NCBI GenBank assembly: GCA_019751945.1
Contig: JAIEMT010000016.1
Span: 1 to 64,000 of the forward strand
DNA from: a bacterium
GTDB taxonomy: Bacteria; Bdellovibrionota; UBA1018
DNA length: 64,000 nt
Direction: 5' to 3'
The translations under genes were made by a program, and so were the position numbers. Below the pieces are notes generated by a model. It made no database searches and was not told the DNA's origin. It worked only from the letters and a program-made list of their open reading frames with translations. Numbering within the stretch: the first letter of the stretch is position 1; each line of letters begins with the position of its first letter. Of this stretch, positions 17,502 through 26,521 are shown piece by piece.

Positions 17502-18407
17502 GTGAGCCGCATGTTCGGGGCTCTTCTGATTCTTTCATTTCTATCTCCATCTCCTATCGCGGAGCGCGAAGACGTCATCTATGGCGTCGATGACCGCGAG
17601 GAAATTCTCGACGTCCAAAACCTTCATGTGTCTGAACTTGCTCGATCGAGTGTCAGTTTGGTGAGCGGTGATCAATTGCGATTGAATACTGTTCAGGCGC
17701 CTAACGGTGATGTGGATTTTGTTTTTGATTTGAGCGGCGCTCCTTTGGCTCAAGAGCAGAACCTTTGTCCTGAAGAACGATTTCGCGATCAGGTGCGCGG
17801 CTCTTATTGTTCCGGGGTATTGATCAGTCCCACTCGCGTGGCGACCGCTGGTCATTGCATTGTTTCCCAAGCTCAGTGTCAGCAAACTTACTTCGTCTTT
17901 GGGTTTCAGCTGCAACAGGATCGCTCAACTCCAACTCGTTTCAATCCCTCTCAGGTTTACACCTGCGATCGCTTGATTGATCGAGTTCAAGAAGTCGAAG
18001 GAACGGATTGGGCGGTGATAGAATTGGAGCGTCCGGTAGAAGGGGGGCGTCTGCCCGTGAAGCTCAGCTCACAGCTTGCGTCCAATCCTCTCCCTATGGG
18101 TTTGTCTATTTTCATGCTGGGAAACCCTGCAGGAATTCCATTGAAGCACGGCAAGGCCTGGGTGCGAGAAGATATTCCAGGAAATCTTTTCTTCAAAACG
18201 AACCTCGATAATTTTTTTGGTGGCTCCGGGGCCGCCGTTTACAACTCCAAAACTTTTGAGTTGGAAGGATTGGTAACAAAGGGCGAACCAGAAGATTTCG
18301 TTTTAGATTCCCAGCGCGGCTGCAAAGTTTCCAAACGCTGTGCCGATGACGCTTGTATGGGCGAGTACGTTACAAAGGTATCTGCGTTTTCTACTCTCCG
18401 TGAGTGA
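17502..18407 (+). CDS. Secreted trypsin-like serine protease
   Basis: A 301-residue protein with an N-terminal signal peptide (FGALLILSFLSPSPIA) and a chymotrypsin-fold domain. The catalytic triad reads His118 in TAGHC, Asp169 in GTDWAVIEL and Ser242 in FFGGSGAAV. Paired cysteines flank the His loop. The family cleaves proteins outside the cytoplasm; such proteases are abundant in predatory bacteria. GTG 17502 is the first start; the ATG nine bases later (MFGALL) is a plausible alternative. Its 3' end overlaps the convergent DUF503 gene by 17 nt. Confidence 0.85.
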   Translation: MSRMFGALLILSFLSPSPIAEREDVIYGVDDREEILDVQNLHVSELARSSVSLVSGDQLRLNTVQAPNGDVDFVFDLSGAPLAQEQNLCPEERFRDQVRGSYCSGVLISPTRVATAGHCIVSQAQCQQTYFVFGFQLQQDRSTPTRFNPSQVYTCDRLIDRVQEVEGTDWAVIELERPVEGGRLPVKLSSQLASNPLPMGLSIFMLGNPAGIPLKHGKAWVREDIPGNLFFKTNLDNFFGGSGAAVYNSKTFELEGLVTKGEPEDFVLDSQRGCKVSKRCADDACMGEYVTKVSAFSTLRE

Positions 18408-18693
18408 GGAAGTCGCAATCTTCAACCATGACCCGGGCGAAGGCGGATTCATCGATGGTGTCGCAGATTTTTCGGACGAAACTCTGGGAGCTTTGCATTT
18501 TCCAATTGTCGGGAATCACGGCGGCAAACCCAATCACGCAGCGTTCAGGATCATCGAAATCGGCAATTTCTAGAATGGAGACGTTGAATTTTCTGCGAAC
18601 TTCCTTGCAGAGTTTTTCGAGCTTGCTGTTTTTGAGCGGAGCATCGTCATTGTTGTAAAAATCGAGAACGATCTTTCCAACCCCGATGAGCAT
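18391..18693 (-). CDS. DUF503-family protein (YlxP-like)
   Basis: A 100-residue protein resembling DUF503/YlxP: an N-terminal IGVGKIVLDFY strand, SKLEKLCKEVRRKFNVSILEI in the middle (the family's lysine/arginine-rich helix followed by FNVSxxE) and CVIGFAAVIPD. In other bacteria this family is encoded next to infB-rbfA and may assist ribosome-associated processes; here it instead follows ilvE, overlapping its stop by 1 nt. Its end overlaps the convergent protease gene. Confidence 0.7.
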   Translation of the reverse strand: MLIGVGKIVLDFYNNDDAPLKNSKLEKLCKEVRRKFNVSILEIADFDDPERCVIGFAAVIPDNWKMQSSQSFVRKICDTIDESAFARVMVEDCDFLTHGE

Positions 18694-19631
18694 CAGTGAA
18701 AAGTTGTCAGCCAGTTCTTAGCGTAGTCTGGTGTCAACTCTCCGTGAACAATGGCTTGGTAGTCGCGCTGAAGTTTCGATGAAATGGGACCTGGTTTGCC
18801 GGCATTTGCTCCGCGGCCGATCAGGCGTCCATCGATTTCGCGAATGGGTGTGATTTCGGCAGCAGTCCCCGTTAAAAAGGCTTCATCTGCGCACCAGAGT
18901 TCATCGCGGGTAAAGCGAGTTTCTACAACAGGGTGTTTCGCTGCTTTCAAATAGTCGATGACCGATGCGCGGGTGATTCCATTCAAAATGGAGGTAAGAG
19001 GTGTGGTTTTTACGATACCGTCTTTGATCATGAAAAGATTTTCGCCAGTGCCTTCGGTCATATACCCTTCAGCATCAAGCATCAGCGCTTCATCGTAGCC
19101 TAAGCTGATTGCTTCACGTTTTGCCAATACGCTCGCGATGTAATGACCAGTAATTTTACCTTTCGTCATTAGCGAATTCACGTGAGCGCGCACGTAGCTA
19201 GAGGTTTTGAGTTTGGTCCCTTCGTTGATGCCTTTGTCACCTAGGTAATTGCCCCATTCCCAAACCAGAATGGCAACATCTACCGCAGGATTCGGGCCAG
19301 GGTTGACGCCGAGTGGGCCGTCCCCCAAGAACAAGATCGGACGGATGTAGCACTCCGAAAATCCATTGGCCTTGCAGGTTTCAACCACGGCCTGAGTCAA
19401 CTGATCGACCGTGAAACTCATTTTGAAGTCGAGAATCTTAGCGCTGTCCATGAAGCGCTCGAGGTGTTCACGGAGTCTGAAAACTCCGCCGCCGCCGCTC
19501 TTCTGCTTATAAGCGCGGATTCCCTCGAAGGCGCCGGTGCCGTAGTGCAATCCATGAGTGAAGAGGCTGATCTTTGCTTCTTCTACCGGGAGAATTTTTC
19601 CGTTGTACCAAACCTTTGATCCACGAGCCAT
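18693..19631 (-). CDS. ilvE: Branched-chain amino acid aminotransferase
   Basis: A 312-residue fold-type IV PLP aminotransferase. Its N-terminus (WYNGKILPVEEAKISLFTHG, then HYGTGAFEGIRAY) is the IlvE signature. The PLP lysine lies in MTKGKITGHYIAS, and GYDEALMLDAEGYMTEGTGE is the downstream cofactor-phosphate motif. It interconverts leucine, isoleucine and valine with their 2-oxo acids using glutamate. Length is normal. The neighbouring genes do not form a branched-chain biosynthetic operon. Confidence 0.92.
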   Translation of the reverse strand: MARGSKVWYNGKILPVEEAKISLFTHGLHYGTGAFEGIRAYKQKSGGGGVFRLREHLERFMDSAKILDFKMSFTVDQLTQAVVETCKANGFSECYIRPILFLGDGPLGVNPGPNPAVDVAILVWEWGNYLGDKGINEGTKLKTSSYVRAHVNSLMTKGKITGHYIASVLAKREAISLGYDEALMLDAEGYMTEGTGENLFMIKDGIVKTTPLTSILNGITRASVIDYLKAAKHPVVETRFTRDELWCADEAFLTGTAAEITPIREIDGRLIGRGANAGKPGPISSKLQRDYQAIVHGELTPDYAKNWLTTFH

Positions 19632-19644
19632 TTGATGTGCCTCC

Positions 19645-20511
19645 CTAGGACTTCGTCGGCGGGACCATCTCCAGAATATGGGATGGAGTCAACCGGCGTG
19701 ACGCCATGAGCTTGATAATCTCAGAAGCGGTTTCTTCCAATGCTTTGCCGGTCACATTAAATACCGGCCACTTGCGATTTTTTCTAAAGAGAGCGTTCGC
19801 AAACTCGATCTCCTCATTCACTTTTTCGGGGTCCGCGTATTCGCCGCCTTCGTTCTGACCCAGGCGCTCCAGGCGCGCTCGACGAATCATGGCTAGATCG
19901 TGCGGATCGATCGACAGTGCGATCACTCGCCGTTGATCGACTTCGAAAACTTCTTTGGGAACATCAAAGCCTTGGATCAAGGGAATGTTCGCCACTTTCC
20001 AACCTTGGTGGGAAAGATACATGGAGAGCGGTGTCTTCGAGGTTCTAGAAATTCCTAAAATGATGAGATCCGCAATTTCGAGACCCGTCAGATTGCGGCC
20101 GTCGTCGTGTGCAATCGTGTATTCCATCGCCACGATTCGTTTGAAATATTCTTCGTTCACGTCGTGCAAAAGTCCCGCGATGGCTTTAGGTTCGTAACCG
20201 AAGTAGTTGCCCAGACCCAAGAGCAGTGGCCCTAACAGGTCGATGTACGGAATCGCTTTGTCGCGAGCGCGATTGACCAAATAAGCGCGAAGCTCGGGCG
20301 AGACGATGGTGTAAATGATCAAATCCTTATTGATCGCGGCATCGTCACAAATGGCTTCCATCTGGGCCTGATCGCGAACATTTTTATAGCGAGTGAAGTA
20401 GACGTATTGATTCCCGAATTGAACCATGGCGGCTTTGGTCATTTGAGCCGCGGTTTCTCCGGTTCCGTCAGAGACTAATATGATGCGTCGTGGTTCGGCT
20501 GGAGCATTCAT
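19645..20511 (-). CDS. ppsR: PEP synthase / pyruvate phosphate dikinase regulatory protein (DUF299)
   Basis: A bifunctional kinase/phosphotransferase family member with LVSDGTGETAAQM at the N-terminus and the P-loop-like GISRTSKTPLSMYLSHQG. Such proteins inactivate PEP synthase or PPDK by ADP-dependent phosphorylation and reactivate it by phosphorolysis. I choose ATG 20511 because it overlaps the stop of the upstream dehydrogenase gene as ATGA; the longer form begins at a TTG (20541) with a weak site. The predicted length is 288 residues. No PEP synthase or PPDK gene is in the window. Confidence 0.88.
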   Translation of the reverse strand: MNAPAEPRRIILVSDGTGETAAQMTKAAMVQFGNQYVYFTRYKNVRDQAQMEAICDDAAINKDLIIYTIVSPELRAYLVNRARDKAIPYIDLLGPLLLGLGNYFGYEPKAIAGLLHDVNEEYFKRIVAMEYTIAHDDGRNLTGLEIADLIILGISRTSKTPLSMYLSHQGWKVANIPLIQGFDVPKEVFEVDQRRVIALSIDPHDLAMIRRARLERLGQNEGGEYADPEKVNEEIEFANALFRKNRKWPVFNVTGKALEETASEIIKLMASRRLTPSHILEMVPPTKS

Positions 20512-21437
20512 TTCTTCGTCTTCAGTCTTACTGTGTTCCAAGGACGTTTGCCATTCAAAATCCCGACCACTCCTTGGAAGACGGTTCGCGCCATGGCTTC
20601 ACGCGCGGTCTGTGTTGCGCTCCCCAAGTGGGGGAGTAGAACAACGTTGGGAAGCCGCGCTAGCGCTGGCGGAATCCAGGGTTCGAATTCGTACACATCG
20701 AGGCCCGCTGCGAAGAGTTTTTTTCTACGCAGCGCGGAAATAAGCGCCTTTTCATCGATGATGGGGCCTCGGGCCGTGTTGATCACGATGGCCGTTTTAG
20801 GCAGAAAGCCAATTCTCCTCGTGTTCAACCAGTGGTGGGTCTGAGGAGTTAAGGGACAATGAAAGCTCAAGACATCCGCCTTGAAGAGCTTTCGGCGAAT
20901 TCCAGCTTCGGATTCTTTTGAGCCAATCGAATCGACTTTCATGCCGATGCCGCGAAAAAGCCGTGCAGCCTCCGAGCCAATTCGCCCTTTGCCGACAATC
21001 ACTGCAGTTTTACCTCGGAGTTCCTGGCCCCAGAGCATGTCCGGGGTCCAACCTCGAAACTTTCGACGATTGCACAGGTCCATTCCTTCGCGGAATCGAC
21101 GCGCGGCTGCCAAGGTGAGGGCCAGCGTGAGTTCCGCTGTTGAACGATTCAAAACCTCAGGAGTATTCACTACAGCAATCTTTCGACGAGCGCATTCGGC
21201 CAGGTCAATATTGTCGTATCCGACGGCGTGGTTCCCAACCACTTTCAGTCGCTTTCCCAGGGTCAAAAGTTTTTTATCCACTCGGTCGGTGACCAGGCTG
21301 ACGAGAGCATCGGCCTGGGGAAGAATTTTTCGAAGCTTCGCGGGCGTATCTGCAATCACTACACGACAGGAGGGGCTCAGTTCCTCTCGAACCAGGTTTT
21401 CTCGCAGCGGATAGGTGAGAACTACCAGGGGTTTCAT
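20508..21437 (-). CDS. NAD(P)-dependent D-2-hydroxyacid dehydrogenase (glyoxylate/hydroxypyruvate reductase-like)
   Basis: A 309-residue D-isomer 2-hydroxyacid dehydrogenase. The Rossmann motif is VGKGRIGSEAARLF (the family GxGxxG). The catalytic residues appear as Arg in INTARGPIIDE, Glu in LDVYEFEP and His in LLPHLGSAT. The early VGNHAVGYDNIDL motif is also family-standard. The closest resemblance is to glyoxylate/hydroxypyruvate reductases, but the substrate cannot be assigned from sequence. It overlaps miaA and ppsR by 4 nt each, so the set miaA-dehydrogenase-ppsR is translated as a coupled series. Confidence 0.85.
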   Translation of the reverse strand: MKPLVVLTYPLRENLVREELSPSCRVVIADTPAKLRKILPQADALVSLVTDRVDKKLLTLGKRLKVVGNHAVGYDNIDLAECARRKIAVVNTPEVLNRSTAELTLALTLAAARRFREGMDLCNRRKFRGWTPDMLWGQELRGKTAVIVGKGRIGSEAARLFRGIGMKVDSIGSKESEAGIRRKLFKADVLSFHCPLTPQTHHWLNTRRIGFLPKTAIVINTARGPIIDEKALISALRRKKLFAAGLDVYEFEPWIPPALARLPNVVLLPHLGSATQTAREAMARTVFQGVVGILNGKRPWNTVRLKTKK

Positions 21438-22390
21438 TTTTTATAAAACTCCTGAAAGAGGTTATTGATTTCTGGGAGATCTGAGTCGAGAAGGAAGGTT
21501 CGCGCCTCCGACTTTTTTAACATTCCTTTGAACCAGGTGCGCTGTTTCTTCACCAGCTGACGGGTAGCAAGTTCGATCTCTTCTGTCAGCCCTTCAATCC
21601 CGGATTTCAACTTTCTTCCTTCCGGTTCAACACCTTCTAAGTAGCGAAGCACCTGGATGTATCCCACTGCAGAGAGTGCTCGGGATTCCGGATATTTTCT
21701 ATGGAGCGCTTCCACTTCTGCGACGAGTCCTTCTTTGAGCATCTCCTGAGTCCGAAGAGCGATGCGCTGATGGAGTTCCTTTGTTTCTCGGTCCACGATC
21801 CACAGATCGAATCGCGGGTCTGCGGGCAATCCCGTTTTTTCTTTTTGTAACTGAGTCGGGCTCATTCCGCTCAGCTCGAGTACTTCGACGCTTCTGACAA
21901 GACGGTAGCGGTCATTGCCCCCGATCTGAAGCGCCGCCTCTTCATCGGCTTGAAACAAGATTTTGTAGAGTTCTTCGTTCGACTTTTCTTCTAAGCGTGT
22001 GCGTAGGGCGGGATCCGATTTCGGGCTGTCCCAAAGTCCGAAGAGCAAGGCCTTTAAGTAAAAGCCCGTCCCTCCCACAATGAGAGGCCGATTTCCGCGT
22101 GCTTCAACTGCTTGAATGGCTTGATTGGTGAGCTGAACGAAATCTCCGGCGGTGAAGGTTTGATCGGGGTTAAAAATATTGATGAGGTGATGTGGGACCT
22201 TTTGGAGTTCAGCATCCGTCGGCTTAGCCGTACCGATATTCATCTCGCGGTAAACTAAAAGACTATCGGCATTGATGATTTCGATCGGTTTGCAGCCGGG
22301 AAGCTTGGCCAGCGCAAAAGCCACCGCGGTTTTTCCCGCAGCGGTGGGGCCTGTCAGGATGACTATCTTTTCTCTCTTCGCTGAAACCAT
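21434..22390 (-). CDS. miaA: tRNA dimethylallyltransferase
   Basis: A 318-residue enzyme starting at ATG 22390 (VSAKREK). The P-loop TGPTAAGKTAVA and NADSLLVYREMNIGTAKP, followed by HHLINIFNPDQTFTAGDF, are MiaA-specific. It adds the dimethylallyl group to A37 of tRNAs that read UNN codons. The open frame extends 20 residues further upstream, but the shorter start lacks an unlikely arginine-rich lead. The start lies 28 nt inside the end of mutL, the same mutL-miaA order seen in many proteobacteria. Confidence 0.93.
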   Translation of the reverse strand: MVSAKREKIVILTGPTAAGKTAVAFALAKLPGCKPIEIINADSLLVYREMNIGTAKPTDAELQKVPHHLINIFNPDQTFTAGDFVQLTNQAIQAVEARGNRPLIVGGTGFYLKALLFGLWDSPKSDPALRTRLEEKSNEELYKILFQADEEAALQIGGNDRYRLVRSVEVLELSGMSPTQLQKEKTGLPADPRFDLWIVDRETKELHQRIALRTQEMLKEGLVAEVEALHRKYPESRALSAVGYIQVLRYLEGVEPEGRKLKSGIEGLTEEIELATRQLVKKQRTWFKGMLKKSEARTFLLDSDLPEINNLFQEFYKK

Positions 22391-24165
22391 TCTTCGAATC
22401 GACCTCGAGGAATTCTCACAACGGTTGGGCGACCGTGGGGACAATTCCAAGGATTTTCACATTCAAACAACTGATCCACGAGTGCTGCGGCTTCAATCGG
22501 CTCAATCCGATCTCCAGCGCGAATGGCGGAATGACAGGCTTCGCTTGCCCATTGCTCAAAGAGCTGTTCATCCGCCACAGGAGCACCCTGTTCAGCATGA
22601 AGCACTTGTTCTACCAGATTCTTGAGACGAATGCCGACTTGTCTATTGCCCCATTCTGCCGGAATGGCTCGAAACAGAAGGGAGTCTTCCCCAAAGGTCT
22701 CCACCTCAAATCCCATTTCTCCGAGCCGGGTGAGAGCCGGTTCCAGCTGAAGCCGTTTTTCCAGGTCGATTTTCACGGTTTCAGGCATCAGCAACGATTG
22801 AGGAGTGCGAGACCCACTGCGAATTTGTTCGTATCGAACGCGTTCATGGGCTGCATGTTGATCTACGAGAACCAATTCATCCCCTTGTTCGTAGAGCAGG
22901 TAGGTGAGGAAAAGGGTTCCAGCAAACTGGGCTTGGCTCAGAAGGTGTTGTTTCTTTTCAGGCGAGGCGAGGAGTTGGAACTCCGCCGCTTTCCAAATCT
23001 CCGGTTGAGCCCGAGGGGTTTGAGAAGCCGGAGTCGACCAGGACTGAGTGGGTGGGTTCCAGCTTGGAAGTGTCGAAGCGGGCGCTGTCCAATCACTCTG
23101 AACAGGGGAAAGTGCGGGCGTCCCTTGCCGTTCAATTAAACGATTCAGGAGAGCCTGCACTCCCGAATAGATCTTCTGATTGTCTAAGAATCGAATTTCA
23201 TATTTTGACGGGTGGACGTTTACATCCAAAGTGGCGGGGTCCACATCGACAAAAAGACAGAGAGCAGGGAATTGACCGGGTAAAAGATGTTGGCGAAAGG
23301 CCGAGAGCATGGCCTGTTGAAGAAACCGATCTCGGATCACACGGCCGTTCACGACTTGAATGAGCTTCTTAGTTTGGGGCAAACTCATTCCGCGCACCCA
23401 GTGGGCTTGGAGTCGCATTCCGTCGTATTCCAAGGTTTCAGTTAGAATCGGGAAGTCTTCACCGTCCGCTAAAATTTTTTGGAGACGTTCTTCTAAACCT
23501 TGTTCCGTCAACGACGCCTTATAATGAAGGACGTTTCGATCGTTGCTAGAAAATCGGAAGCTCACTTTGGGGTGAGCTACCGCCTGCTTTTCCAGCCACT
23601 CGCGAATTTGTGCGACTTCCGAGGCTTGTGATTTTAGAAACTTCAAACGGGCCGGGATTTGCGAAAACAATCCTTCCACTCGAACGACCGTGCCATGATC
23701 GGAACCCAGAAAGTGTCCGAAGGTCACTGGTTGAGGTTGAGCAGAATCAAATCTTCCGACTTCAGAACTGAGAGGTGCGGGTTTGAGTTGGTGCGCTTCG
23801 CTCAGCCCTGTAGCGCGAGAAATCAGGGTCATCTCGGCCACTGCAGAAATGCTGGGAAGGGCTTCGCCTCGAAATCCTAAAGTATGAATTTTTTCGAGAT
23901 CGGAAAGTTCGCTCAACTTGCTGGTGGCGTGTCGGCTTACGCAGAGTCGAAGATCTTCCGCGCCCATGCCACTGCCGTTGTCGATCACTTCGATCAGTGA
24001 GCGCCCCCCGGCCTCGACGGCTACAAAGATCTCAGTCGCCCCGGCGTCGATGGAATTCTCGACGAGTTCTTTGATCACGCTCACTGGGCGTTCGATGACT
24101 TCGCCGGCAGCAATACGTTCTGCGACGACCGGCGGCAAAATGCGAACTTTTGTCGGTGAATTCAA
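22363..24165 (-). CDS. mutL: DNA mismatch repair protein MutL with endonuclease motif
   Basis: A 600-residue MutL. The GHKL ATPase motifs are ELVENSIDAG, DNGSGM and HTLGFRGEALPS. The C-terminal dimerisation region holds the metal-binding endonuclease motif DQHAAHERVRYE (residues about 435-446, DQHAx2Ex4E), the ACHSAIRAGD motif and CPHGRPT (about 575). MutL proteins with these motifs nick the daughter strand themselves, so this organism is expected to lack MutH. Middle residues 330-400 are a proline-rich linker. It is followed directly by miaA. Confidence 0.95.
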   Translation of the reverse strand: MNSPTKVRILPPVVAERIAAGEVIERPVSVIKELVENSIDAGATEIFVAVEAGGRSLIEVIDNGSGMGAEDLRLCVSRHATSKLSELSDLEKIHTLGFRGEALPSISAVAEMTLISRATGLSEAHQLKPAPLSSEVGRFDSAQPQPVTFGHFLGSDHGTVVRVEGLFSQIPARLKFLKSQASEVAQIREWLEKQAVAHPKVSFRFSSNDRNVLHYKASLTEQGLEERLQKILADGEDFPILTETLEYDGMRLQAHWVRGMSLPQTKKLIQVVNGRVIRDRFLQQAMLSAFRQHLLPGQFPALCLFVDVDPATLDVNVHPSKYEIRFLDNQKIYSGVQALLNRLIERQGTPALSPVQSDWTAPASTLPSWNPPTQSWSTPASQTPRAQPEIWKAAEFQLLASPEKKQHLLSQAQFAGTLFLTYLLYEQGDELVLVDQHAAHERVRYEQIRSGSRTPQSLLMPETVKIDLEKRLQLEPALTRLGEMGFEVETFGEDSLLFRAIPAEWGNRQVGIRLKNLVEQVLHAEQGAPVADEQLFEQWASEACHSAIRAGDRIEPIEAAALVDQLFECENPWNCPHGRPTVVRIPRGRFEEWFQRREKR

Positions 24166-24203
24166 TCGAAACCCCTCGAAGGATTTCAGTATCTTGAGTC
24201 GGA

Positions 24204-25151
24204 TTAATTGGCAACGACGACGCGATTACGGCCGCTGCTTTTAGCCGAGTAGAGCGCCTTGTCAGCCGTTTTGAGAAGCGTTTGAGCGGATTCAATGTCC
24301 GTGCTGAGTTCTGCCACACCGAGACTACACGTGACGCTGAGCCTCTTTCCTTCATAGACAAACGGATGGGTCTCGATAGAAGCCCGAATCTTTTCAGCGA
24401 TCTCAGCCGCAGCTTTTCCAGAAGTGTTGCCCAGGAGTAGGACGAATTCTTCACCGCCGAAGCGAGCAAAAATATCTTTGGGTCGGAGGTGGCCTCCTCG
24501 GACGAGAGAAGTGAATTCTTTCAATACGTAATCGCCCGCATCATGGCCGTGCTTGTCGTTCACCTGCTTGAAGTGATCGAGGTCAAAATAAATCACCGCA
24601 AAATCGGTGTGAAGCGCTTTGGCGCGTTTGAATTCTGCTTCCAAAGCTTCCAGCAAATAACCTTTATTGTAGATGCGGGTGAGGGGATCCGTGTGTGCTG
24701 CAGATCCCAAGTTTCCGTAAAAAAGAATTTCTAATTCACCAGCGGGCAAGAATTTAAAGATGGAATTGCCCATTCGGATCATATCTTCTTTCGCCAGATG
24801 GACGGTGCTGCCTTGAGGCACACGGCGGTCGTTGACGAAGGTTCCGTTGGATGAGCCCATGTCTGTCAGCTTGACGTTGCCTTTTTCGGTCGTCACCATG
24901 GCATGCTTGCGAGAAATGCTCTGATCGGCAACGCTGATTTCCACATTCGGATCGCGACCAATCGTCATTTCTTTTTGCGTGAGAAAGAAGCGGTGCCCCT
25001 GCGGTGTGCCTCGAATGATAATGAGGCACGCATCTTGTTCCTTCGCTTTTGCTAACTCTTTGTTGAGAGTAGCTTGGTCCCCTGACAAAACGGCGGTCTT
25101 GTCGGTGTCTTCTGCTGCGGGTTTATTGGAAGAATCTGAAGGGCACACCAT
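24204..25151 (-). CDS. FHA-GGDEF diguanylate cyclase, DgcB-like
   Basis: A 315-residue protein with a flexible N-terminal tail (1-40), an FHA phosphothreonine-binding domain (about 42-135: GRDPNV 65-70, SISRKHA 78-84, GSSNGTFVN 99-107) and a GGDEF domain (about 150-315). The active-site motif GGEEF lies at 232-236, and an I-site RPKD (223-226) sits exactly five residues before it, implying product inhibition. It makes c-di-GMP. The architecture matches DgcB of Bdellovibrio bacteriovorus, required for the predatory cycle, whose FHA domain binds a phosphothreonine in its own N-terminal tail. Thr16 and Thr19 in EDTDKTAVLSGD are candidates here. No membrane segment is present. Confidence 0.9.
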   Translation of the reverse strand: MVCPSDSSNKPAAEDTDKTAVLSGDQATLNKELAKAKEQDACLIIIRGTPQGHRFFLTQKEMTIGRDPNVEISVADQSISRKHAMVTTEKGNVKLTDMGSSNGTFVNDRRVPQGSTVHLAKEDMIRMGNSIFKFLPAGELEILFYGNLGSAAHTDPLTRIYNKGYLLEALEAEFKRAKALHTDFAVIYFDLDHFKQVNDKHGHDAGDYVLKEFTSLVRGGHLRPKDIFARFGGEEFVLLLGNTSGKAAAEIAEKIRASIETHPFVYEGKRLSVTCSLGVAELSTDIESAQTLLKTADKALYSAKSSGRNRVVVAN

Positions 25152-25190
25152 CGCTTAATGAGAGTAATCATCCCGCTGAAGGGCGTCAAG

Positions 25191-26510
25191 TTACGAATGG
25201 CCTTGTTGCTTGATGCGATCCAAGGATTCGCGCGTATAAACTTTTCCTTCCTCGACACCCGGTTGATCAAATGGATCCACTCCCCAGAGAGTGCCTGTGA
25301 AAGCCGTAAGAACGGAGAACGCAAAGTACAAAGCACCCATCGATTTTTCGTCTAAACTGTCCAATTGAATGCTCATGTGCGGACGTTTGCGCTTTGCTAG
25401 GACAAGCGATGTGGCTTGGTATTCAATTTTTAGCAGGGATTCCAGGGTATGACCCTGCAGGCGCGCGAAGGCGGGGTACTCGTGACTATGAATCCCATCC
25501 ACGGATGAGGGAATTTTCGCTGTTTGACCCATCTTGTCGACCGTGACGAACCAAGTCACCTTGTCGTCCGGACCATCCCGAAGGAGCTGGAGAATGCTGT
25601 GCTGGTCGATCGCACCGAGGGCGGCCAACGGGGTGAAACCTTTTCCATCTTTTCCAAGGCTCTCTCCCCAGAGCTGAACAAACCAGTCGCCCACCATTCG
25701 AAGACGAGTGGAGTAGGGCATGCACACATGGATCGGTCGGCTCTCGAATTGGTCGACGAGTTTCTGTCCAATAATGAAGAACGGATTTTTTTCGGCCGGA
25801 GTTTTGTCAGCGTAGTCTCGAATCGTTGCAGCACCCTTCATGAATTCTTCGGTGGAAAGACCGGCAAGCGCCAACGGAAAAAGTCCGACGGGGGTGAAAA
25901 TACTGAAACGCCCTCCGACAGGGGGAGCGATGAAAAGTGTGGGTACATCGTTCTTTTTTGCGAACTGAAGCAAATCCCCTTTTTGAGGATCCGTGATGCA
26001 GACGACGTGGGATTTCCAACGAGGTTTGCCAAGCCATTCGAGTGCAATCAGAAGCTGCGAAAGAGTTTCAAAGGTCGTTCCCGACTTTGTGACCGCACAA
26101 ACTAAGGTAGTTTCAGGATTCAGCTTCTGCAGCGTGGCATTCCAATCCATCGGGTCTGGATTTTCGGCAAAGTGAAAGCGAATCGGGTGCGAGGCGGGGC
26201 GCTTGTCTTGGAGCGCGGAAAGCATGCTGAGAGGACCTAACGAGCTGCCACCAATACCCAAAAACAAACAGTCCGAAAATTTTCTAGAGGCATTGATGGA
26301 TTGAGCTAGTGCTACGCTCTCGTCGAGTTGAGAAATCTGCTTGTTGATGGGGGCCTCAAAAAAACCGACCTCATTTTTTTCGAAACGAGCTTTGAGCTGA
26401 GCCCAGGCACTTTCCCAGTTTTTTACGGGAGGTGCGGACGTGTCGGAAGAAAAATGAGTCCAATCCCAAGTGATGGGAGAATTTCCTAAGCGAGAGGCAG
26501 TGACGGCCAT
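25191..26510 (-). CDS. pgi: Glucose-6-phosphate isomerase
   Basis: A 439-residue isomerase of the short (Bacillus-like) type. The family motifs are FLGIGGSSLGPLSML, AVTKSGTTFETL, GGRFSIFTPVGLFPLALAG and LWGESLGKDGKG. It interconverts glucose-6-phosphate and fructose-6-phosphate. It lies 40 nt downstream of nothing obvious on the same strand except the acyl-CoA dehydrogenase gene (11 nt before its start), and no sugar operon surrounds it. Confidence 0.9.
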   Translation of the reverse strand: MAVTASRLGNSPITWDWTHFSSDTSAPPVKNWESAWAQLKARFEKNEVGFFEAPINKQISQLDESVALAQSINASRKFSDCLFLGIGGSSLGPLSMLSALQDKRPASHPIRFHFAENPDPMDWNATLQKLNPETTLVCAVTKSGTTFETLSQLLIALEWLGKPRWKSHVVCITDPQKGDLLQFAKKNDVPTLFIAPPVGGRFSIFTPVGLFPLALAGLSTEEFMKGAATIRDYADKTPAEKNPFFIIGQKLVDQFESRPIHVCMPYSTRLRMVGDWFVQLWGESLGKDGKGFTPLAALGAIDQHSILQLLRDGPDDKVTWFVTVDKMGQTAKIPSSVDGIHSHEYPAFARLQGHTLESLLKIEYQATSLVLAKRKRPHMSIQLDSLDEKSMGALYFAFSVLTAFTGTLWGVDPFDQPGVEEGKVYTRESLDRIKQQGHS

Positions 26511-26521
26511 TTTTTAAGCTC

